A DNA stretch of 18,693 bases from JBJKRF01 sp046704785 (lineage in GTDB: Bacteria; Chloroflexota; Anaerolineae; Anaerolineales; Villigracilaceae), in NCBI GenBank assembly GCA_046704785.1, contig JBJKRF010000124.1:1-18693 (forward strand), given 5' to 3'. The notes beneath the pieces were generated by a model that saw only the letters and a program-made list of their open reading frames with translations, did not search any database and had not been told where the DNA came from. This document shows positions 13,946-18,693 of the stretch, one piece after another (within the stretch, counting starts at the first letter, position 1; the number at the start of each line of letters is the position of its first letter). A program made the translations under genes and the position numbers.

Positions 13946-16780
13946 ATGATTTCTGAACCGATCTACAGCTTGCGTGTGCCTGATGTTTACAAAGCAATGG
14001 AAACGACGTCCGAGGGGTTGGCCAGTAGTGAAGCGGAGTCGCGTCGTTCTCTCTATGGGGAAAATCGTCTCTCCGAACAACGCCGAGAGCCTGTTTGGGA
14101 AAAGCCACTCAAACACCTTTTGAATCCGCTGGCAGGGGTACTTCTGCTCGCCAGCTTGAGCGCCTTCATCCTTGACGACCCCGTCCTGGGCGGCGTCATT
14201 TTCATCTTGCCATTCGCCAATGCCGGCCTGTCTTTCTGGCGCGAATATCGCGCAGAGCAAGCTATCCAAAAACTCCAGGCCATTCTGCCCTCTTACGCGC
14301 ATGTGCTGAGAGACGGGAAAGACCTGCATCTACCCGCTCACGAAATCGTGCCAGGCGATATTTTGATCCTTGCTGAGGGCGACAACATCCCAGCCGATGC
14401 GCGGGTGGTGGAAGAATACGGCCTGCGAACGAACAATTCCACGTTGACCGGCGAATCGGTGGCTGCGCGAAAAATCGCCGATGCCTCCTTCCAGCGGGGT
14501 ATCAGCGACCTCGAACAGCCCAACCTGATCTTTGCCGGAACATCCGTAGCTGCCGGCACGGGACGCGCGGTGGTCTATTCCACCGGCATGCTGACCCAGT
14601 TTGGGCGCATCGTCCACCTGACCCAATCGGTCGAGCCGGAACCTTCACCGTTCCAAAAAGAACTCAACCGCCTCAGCCAGATTCTCACGATTGCCGCTTT
14701 CGGGGTCGCAGCCATCGTGGTGCTCGTTGGACTCACACAACAAATCCAGGGACTTCCACCCAAACAAGTCATTCTGCTGGCGCTCGGATTGCTGGTAGCC
14801 GCCACGCCCGAAGGTTTGCCCGCCACCCTGACACTCTCACTGGCAATCGCCGTACAGCGCCTGGCGCAAAAAGGTGTGCTGGCAAAAACGCTGAATATTG
14901 TCGAAACGCTGGGCAGCGTCTCGGTCATCTGTACCGACAAAAGCGGCACGCTGACGCAAAATCAGATGACCGTACGTGAAATCTGGGTTGCCGGGCAAAA
15001 GCTCAAAGTGTCCGGCGTGGGCTATGAACCCAGCGGTGAATTCTCTCCTTCCCCGCGCAATACGCCTTGGGAAGAGGATCTCATGAAACTATTGGAAGCC
15101 GCCTGCGCCTGCAACAACTCCCGCCTCAACCCGCCCACAAAAGAATCGCCAACCTGGAGCAGCCTGGGTGACCAGACGGAAGTGGCACTCAAAGTCACTG
15201 CGTTCAAGGCCGGCATCAACGAAAACGCCCTGAATCTGATCTACCCGCGGGTACATGAAATCCCCTTCGAGGCGCGGCGCAAGCGCATGTCCACCATTCA
15301 TCGTGGAGGCAAGGGCGAGACAGCCTTCGTCAAGGGCGCACCGCGCGAAGTTTTACAGTTGTGCAATAACGTCTTGATACATGACGAAGTCATCCCACTC
15401 ACCAACCCACTACGAGAAGAAATCCTGGCAGCCAACGATGAATATGCGCGCAGCGCTTTACGGGTACTGGCGGTTGCGCAGCGCGATCTGCCGGCACGCT
15501 CCGGCGCATACACCTCCAAGAACATCGAACGCGACCTGACCTTCCTGGGTCTGATGGCTATGATGGATCCGCCGCGTCCCGAAGTGGAACAGGCCATCAA
15601 GACTTGCCGTCAGGCGGGCATCCGTATCGTGATGATCACCGGAGATTACGGCCTGACAGCAGAGTCGCTGGCCCGGCGTATTGGTATGCTATCCAGCCGG
15701 AATCCCAGAATCCTTACCGGCGCAGAACTGGACAAGATGAATGATGCGCAGGTCAAAAGCCTGATCGAGCGGGAAGTCATCTTCGCCCGCATGGCGCCGG
15801 AGCATAAAATGCGCCTGGTATCGATCTTCCAGGATCGAGGAGATGTCGTGGCCGTCACCGGCGACGGGGTCAACGACGCTCCGGCGTTGCGCAAAGCCGA
15901 CGTGGGCGTGGCCATGGGGATCGTCGGCACAGATGTCGCCAAAGAAGCGGCAGACATTATTCTAACCAATGACAACTTCGGCGCGATCGTCTCGGCCATC
16001 GAAGAGGGTCGCGCTGTTTACGATAACGTCCGCAAGTTCCTCACTTACATCTTTTCGAGCAACGTCCCCGAATTTCTACCCTTTCTGCTGACCGCCTCGC
16101 TTCCAAGGATTCCCCTGGCCCTGAACGTCCGCCAGATTTTAGCTATCGATCTGGGCACCGACCTGCTACCGGCCATTGCGTTGGGCATGGAAGACCCCGA
16201 ACCCGATGTCATGCAGCACCCGCCACGCCCACGCAACCAGCCCATCATCAACAATAAATTGATTCTGCGCGCCTTCCTATGGCTGGGATTGATCGAAGTT
16301 GCCCTATGCTACTTTGGGTTTTTCTCTGTATACTTGTTTGCAGGCGCTACAGATATTCTGAGACTTCCGCTGCTGGCAAAAATACCGATTCCGGATATAT
16401 TGCGCTATGTAACGTCCACCGATCCCGACCAGATTATCAGGCTTTCCACGACGGTTTTTCACGCTGGCGTGGTCATGGCACAAGTTGGAAACGCGTTCGC
16501 CTGTCGATCAGAAACTGCGCGCGGGCGACAATTGGGATGGGGTCGCAACCGGACGTTGTTATATGGTGTATTGGTAGAGGCGCTGGTGATTCTGGGGCTG
16601 ATCTACATTCAGCCATTGGCAACCCATTTCGGGCACGTCAAGATTCCACCTATCTATTGGGTTGGCCTGGGCGCATACGCAGTGATTTTATACGGTCTCG
16701 AATGGATTCGTAAACGAATTATCCACTGGCAAGAACATACGCATTGGCACTCGTCGTCCAAGAAGGAGGCATTACCATGA
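13946..16780 (+). CDS. P2-type cation ATPase with Na,K-ATPase-like (P2C) ion-binding residues
   Basis: This 944-residue pump has the full P-type layout: actuator TGES (168-171), phosphorylation site DKSGT at D331, nucleotide-domain KGAP (463-466), TGD (565-567), hinge TGDGVNDAP (638-646), and about ten membrane segments. Aligned by eye to the animal Na,K-ATPase α chain, E327 corresponds to E289 in PEGLP, S775/N776/E779 to S705/N706/E709, and D804/D808 to D735/D739 in IDLGTD. E954 matches E878, while D926 is replaced by N849. The M6 IDLGTD motif sets it apart from SERCA-type Ca2+ pumps. Likely substrates are therefore Na+ and/or K+, though Ca2+ or H+ cannot be excluded. No β subunit is visible. 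There is no good Shine-Dalgarno at 13946. The stop overlaps the next trkA start (ATGA), linking the pump to the RCK pair. Confidence 0.85.
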   Translation: MISEPIYSLRVPDVYKAMETTSEGLASSEAESRRSLYGENRLSEQRREPVWEKPLKHLLNPLAGVLLLASLSAFILDDPVLGGVIFILPFANAGLSFWREYRAEQAIQKLQAILPSYAHVLRDGKDLHLPAHEIVPGDILILAEGDNIPADARVVEEYGLRTNNSTLTGESVAARKIADASFQRGISDLEQPNLIFAGTSVAAGTGRAVVYSTGMLTQFGRIVHLTQSVEPEPSPFQKELNRLSQILTIAAFGVAAIVVLVGLTQQIQGLPPKQVILLALGLLVAATPEGLPATLTLSLAIAVQRLAQKGVLAKTLNIVETLGSVSVICTDKSGTLTQNQMTVREIWVAGQKLKVSGVGYEPSGEFSPSPRNTPWEEDLMKLLEAACACNNSRLNPPTKESPTWSSLGDQTEVALKVTAFKAGINENALNLIYPRVHEIPFEARRKRMSTIHRGGKGETAFVKGAPREVLQLCNNVLIHDEVIPLTNPLREEILAANDEYARSALRVLAVAQRDLPARSGAYTSKNIERDLTFLGLMAMMDPPRPEVEQAIKTCRQAGIRIVMITGDYGLTAESLARRIGMLSSRNPRILTGAELDKMNDAQVKSLIEREVIFARMAPEHKMRLVSIFQDRGDVVAVTGDGVNDAPALRKADVGVAMGIVGTDVAKEAADIILTNDNFGAIVSAIEEGRAVYDNVRKFLTYIFSSNVPEFLPFLLTASLPRIPLALNVRQILAIDLGTDLLPAIALGMEDPEPDVMQHPPRPRNQPIINNKLILRAFLWLGLIEVALCYFGFFSVYLFAGATDILRLPLLAKIPIPDILRYVTSTDPDQIIRLSTTVFHAGVVMAQVGNAFACRSETARGRQLGWGRNRTLLYGVLVEALVILGLIYIQPLATHFGHVKIPPIYWVGLGAYAVILYGLEWIRKRIIHWQEHTHWHSSSKKEALP

Positions 16781-17439
16781 AAACAATTGTGATGGGCTGT
16801 GGAAGAGTAGGCTCTCAAGTCAGCTTACTCTTGGAAAAGAACGGACACGATGTCACTGTCATCGACCACCGCGACGCTGACGCACGCGTGCGGCTGGGCC
16901 CCAACTTCAAAGGTCGCGTCATCCCCGGCCTGGGCTTCGACCATGACGTTCTCCTCCAATCCGGGGTCGAACAAGCCGACGCCTTCGTCGCTGCCAGTTC
17001 GTCCGACAACGCCAACATCGTCGCCGCCCGTCTCGTGCGGAATATTTTCCACGTCCCGAGAGTGGTCGCCCGGTTGTATGATCCACACCGCGCCGAAATT
17101 TATCAGCGTCTGGGCCTGGTGACGATCTCGCCCACGAACTGGGGCGCAGAACGCATCTACGAGGCCGTCACGCACAGCGAATTGGATGTCGTCTTTAATT
17201 TTGGAGGCGGAGAAGTCTCGATCGTCGCCATCGACGCCAACTACGCCCTGACCGGACGCATCGTCCGCAACCTGACCATTCCAGGCGAAGTCAAAGTGGT
17301 TTCCATCACCCGGCAGGACGAGGCTTTCATCCCGTCAGACGGCACCGAGTTTCAGGAAGGGGACCTGATCCATATCGCCGTCCTGGCTTCGGCGATGCCC
17401 CGCCTGGAAGAACTGCTCGGCCTGGAAAGGAGGCAGTGA
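16777..17439 (+). CDS. trkA: TrkA/RCK-type nucleotide-binding K+ transport regulator (first of pair)
   Basis: The 220-residue protein has an N-terminal RCK (TrkA_N) Rossmann domain with GCGRVG (7-12) and D30 at the end of the second strand, which suggests NAD(H)-type binding. A C-terminal TrkA_C domain (about 140-215) carries the GRIVRNLTIPGEVKVVSI and FQEGDLIHIAVL segments. It lacks the GDGS segment usual in TrkA; the corresponding place reads GLGFDHDVLLQSGVEQADAF. RCK proteins normally gate TrkH/KtrB channels in response to nucleotides or c-di-AMP. The ATG at 16777 has AGGAGG (16764-16769) seven bases upstream and overlaps the ATPase stop (ATGA), so it should be made together with the pump; an in-frame TTG upstream at 16744 is inside the ATPase gene and unlikely. 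Confidence 0.9.
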   Translation: MKTIVMGCGRVGSQVSLLLEKNGHDVTVIDHRDADARVRLGPNFKGRVIPGLGFDHDVLLQSGVEQADAFVAASSSDNANIVAARLVRNIFHVPRVVARLYDPHRAEIYQRLGLVTISPTNWGAERIYEAVTHSELDVVFNFGGGEVSIVAIDANYALTGRIVRNLTIPGEVKVVSITRQDEAFIPSDGTEFQEGDLIHIAVLASAMPRLEELLGLERRQ

Positions 17440-17441
17440 CC

Positions 17442-18125
17442 ATGTTCGTTATGATCGTAGGCGGCGGCAACACCGGTTCTTATCTGGCAAAAATGCTCCT
17501 GGAGAGTAATCACAAAGTCCGCATCATCGAGGAACGCAAAACAGTGCTGGAAAAGCTCAAGAATGAACTCCCCGAAGAGGTGATTATCTACGGGGACGGT
17601 AGCGCGCCGAGTGTGCTGGAGCAGGCCAATGTAGAGAAGGCGCATGTGCTGGCAGCGGTCACCGGCAGCGACGAAACCAACCTGGTGATCACTTCGCTGG
17701 CGCGCTTTGAATTTAACGTTCAGCGCATCATCGGGCGCGTCAATAATCCCAAAAACGCTTGGTTGTTCACACCGGATATGGGCGTGGATGTGGCCCTCAA
17801 CCAAGCCGACATCCTGGCTCACCTCGTCGCCGAGGAAATGTCGCTGGGCGATATGATGACACTGTTAAAGCTGCGTCGCGGCGAATATTCTCTGATCGAA
17901 GAAAAAGTGCACCCCCATTCTCAAGCGGTCAATGTAGCCCTCAAGGACCTCCCCCTGCCGCAGGAATGCACGATCACCGCCATCATTCGTAAGAACCAGC
18001 TTCTGATTCCGCATGGTGATACCGTCCTATTGGAGGCCGACGAACTGCTGGCGCTGGTAAATCAATCACAGCTCTACGAATTCGCCTCCCTGCTGGCACC
18101 GTCGAGACATCTCGACTCTGAATAA
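17442..18125 (+). CDS. trkA: TrkA/RCK-type nucleotide-binding K+ transport regulator (second of pair)
   Basis: The 227-residue second RCK protein has GGGNTG (7-12) and E30 (IIEERK) at the strand-2 acidic position. It has a canonical YGDGSAPSVLEQANVEKA segment, ITSLARFEFNV, and a TrkA_C domain (about 140-220) with LPLPQECTITAIIRK and ADELLALV. It differs enough from the first TrkA that the two probably form a hetero-oligomeric ring rather than arising from a recent duplication. I prefer the ATG at 17442: AAGGAGG (17427-17433) is eight bases upstream. A GTG two codons earlier (17436) would overlap the previous stop but lies only two bases from that ribosome site. No TrkH, KtrB or other channel gene follows in the window, so its membrane partner is probably the P2C pump, the KimA-like transporter, or a protein encoded elsewhere. 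Confidence 0.92.
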   Translation: MFVMIVGGGNTGSYLAKMLLESNHKVRIIEERKTVLEKLKNELPEEVIIYGDGSAPSVLEQANVEKAHVLAAVTGSDETNLVITSLARFEFNVQRIIGRVNNPKNAWLFTPDMGVDVALNQADILAHLVAEEMSLGDMMTLLKLRRGEYSLIEEKVHPHSQAVNVALKDLPLPQECTITAIIRKNQLLIPHGDTVLLEADELLALVNQSQLYEFASLLAPSRHLDSE

Positions 18126-18139
18126 CGCAACACCTGCGA

Positions 18140-18145
18140 TATACT
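18140..18145 (+). promoter_or_regulatory. Possible -10 element before the MFS gene
   Basis: TATACT is a good -10 match just after the trkA stop, but the -35 region 17 bases upstream is poor (TCTGAA). If used, transcription would begin near the start of the structured leader that follows. Confidence 0.25.
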
Positions 18146-18150
18146 GAAAA

Positions 18151-18216
18151 TCTCAACGGGGCTCTCGCCGTTCCTTGACGGGAGCCTGTGAGAATCGATG
18201 GAATCGCATCGTTTTT
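18151..18216 (+). terminator. Two-hairpin structured stretch ending in a T tract, between trkA and the MFS gene
   Basis: The first hairpin has three aligned helices: 18151-18155 with 18189-18193 (TCTCA/TGAGA), 18160-18164 with 18182-18186 (GGCTC/GAGCC), and 18168-18171 with 18178-18181 (CCGT/ACGG) around a TCCTTG loop. A second hairpin, CGATG (18196-18200) with CATCG (18207-18211), is followed immediately by TTTTT (18212-18216). It may simply terminate the pump/trkA transcript. It could also be an attenuator-like leader for the MFS gene; I recognise no known riboswitch class. Confidence 0.5.
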
Positions 18217-18304
18217 CGTCAGAATACAGAAATTTCCATGGACGGGGGCAAGAGATCGTTTTTCAGAACAAGCCGTCACAAGTCCTGGGGAGGGACTAAG
18301 GTCC

Positions 18305-18693
18305 GTGAAGAAAACCTGGCCGTTTCTCTTCTATCTTCTATACTTTGCTGCCAGTTCAGCGTTATTCCCATTTACCGCGCTGTATTACCAGAGCATCGGA
18401 CTCTCCGGCACGCAGATCGGCCTGTTGGTCGGACTCGCCCCATTAATTACGTTGTTTGGCGCGCCACTCCTGACCGGCTTCGCAGATGTAAGCCACCGTC
18501 ACAAGCTGGTAATGAGCCTCTCGTTAATCGGGGTTATTCTTACGACCCTCCTGACTCCCCTGACTCACAACTTCTTCCTGCTGTTGCCGATCGTCCTGTT
18601 CTACTCGCTGCTCATCGCACCCGCAGGGCCCTTCGCCGACAGCGCCACCATGTCGATGCTGGGCGACCAGCGCCAGATGTACGGACGCATCCG
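18305..18693 (+). CDS. MFS transporter, N-terminal part (runs off the window)
   Basis: Only the first 129 codons are present. The frame opens with GTG and encodes strongly hydrophobic segments at about residues 5-27, 37-58, 68-85 and 89-110. The loop G58-F-A-D61 followed by R65-H-K67 resembles the MFS motif A between TM2 and TM3. The pattern of FPFTALYYQSIGLSGTQIG near the start, and the GPFADSATMSML segment followed by YGRIR, resembles the MFS_1-like (LacY/nucleoside-symporter) group. The substrate cannot be predicted. GTG at 18305 is the only reasonable start: no ATG or other upstream start is in frame, and a GGGGAGG stretch lies at 18287-18293, rather far (11 bases) upstream. It is separated from trkA by 179 bases of structured non-coding sequence, so it is probably a separate unit. 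Confidence 0.8.
   Translation, partial: MKKTWPFLFYLLYFAASSALFPFTALYYQSIGLSGTQIGLLVGLAPLITLFGAPLLTGFADVSHRHKLVMSLSLIGVILTTLLTPLTHNFFLLLPIVLFYSLLIAPAGPFADSATMSMLGDQRQMYGRI

Noticed and set aside
17436..17441. GTG start overlapping the first trkA stop
   Set aside because: It is only two bases from AAGGAGG; the ATG at 17442 has an eight-base spacing and gives a typical RCK N-terminus. It remains a weak alternative.
17983..18279. 98-codon - strand frame reaching into the gap before the MFS gene
   Set aside because: Half lies antisense to trkA; there is no convincing ribosome site, and the rest covers hairpins.
1..18693. CRISPR arrays, tRNA/rRNA genes, transposons or prophage genes
   Set aside because: No regularly spaced repeats, cloverleaf sequences, transposase motifs or phage structural genes were seen on either strand.

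Overview
The window is a compact, moderately GC-rich (by eye) bacterial chromosome segment. Every gene I can support is on the + strand: seventeen complete genes and the start of an eighteenth. Gaps are short or negative, and I see no rRNA, tRNA, CRISPR array or transposase. A full set of F420-tailoring genes including a stand-alone FbiB-C-like nitroreductase, a stand-alone zinc-ribbon coiled-coil protein, and TrkA pairs beside an APC-type transporter together suggest a Chloroflexota (Anaerolineae-like) organism. That is inference from gene content, not from a marker gene.

Layout. (1) 4-4645: a zinc-ribbon coiled-coil protein, a membrane-anchored NACHT-type NTPase with HEAT-like repeats, and an SsnA-type amidohydrolase. 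(2) 4664-10623: a nine-gene coenzyme F420 operon: npdG, cofE, a 2H phosphoesterase, a short inorganic pyrophosphatase, an F420-dependent PPOX-class oxidoreductase, a dehydro-F420-0 reductase-like nitroreductase, cofD, cofC, and an LLM-class F420 oxidoreductase. Most junctions are ATGA-type overlaps, so translation is probably coupled. FO synthase (fbiC or cofG/cofH) is absent and must be encoded elsewhere. (3) 10624-10835: an AT-richer non-coding stretch with a long imperfect inverted repeat and a candidate promoter. (4) 10836-18125: an apparent potassium/sodium homeostasis island: an unrecognised 369-residue soluble protein, a KimA/KUP-like APC-superfamily K+ transporter, a terminator and second hairpin, a P-type ATPase whose ion-binding residues match the animal Na,K-ATPase (P2C type), and two consecutive TrkA/RCK proteins translationally coupled to the pump. 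(5) 18126-18693: a structured leader and the first 129 codons of an MFS transporter running off the end.

How the parts work together. In the F420 operon, CofC activates PEP or 2-phospholactate with GTP and releases pyrophosphate, which the neighbouring pyrophosphatase could remove. CofD joins the product to FO, the nitroreductase would reduce dehydro-F420-0, and CofE adds glutamates. NpdG would supply F420H2, which the PPOX and LLM enzymes would use. In the ion island, the KimA-like protein would import K+, the P2C pump would exchange cations using ATP, and the RCK pair would sense nucleotide or ligand state. No TrkH/KtrB channel is visible, so what the two RCK proteins control is the most interesting open question here.
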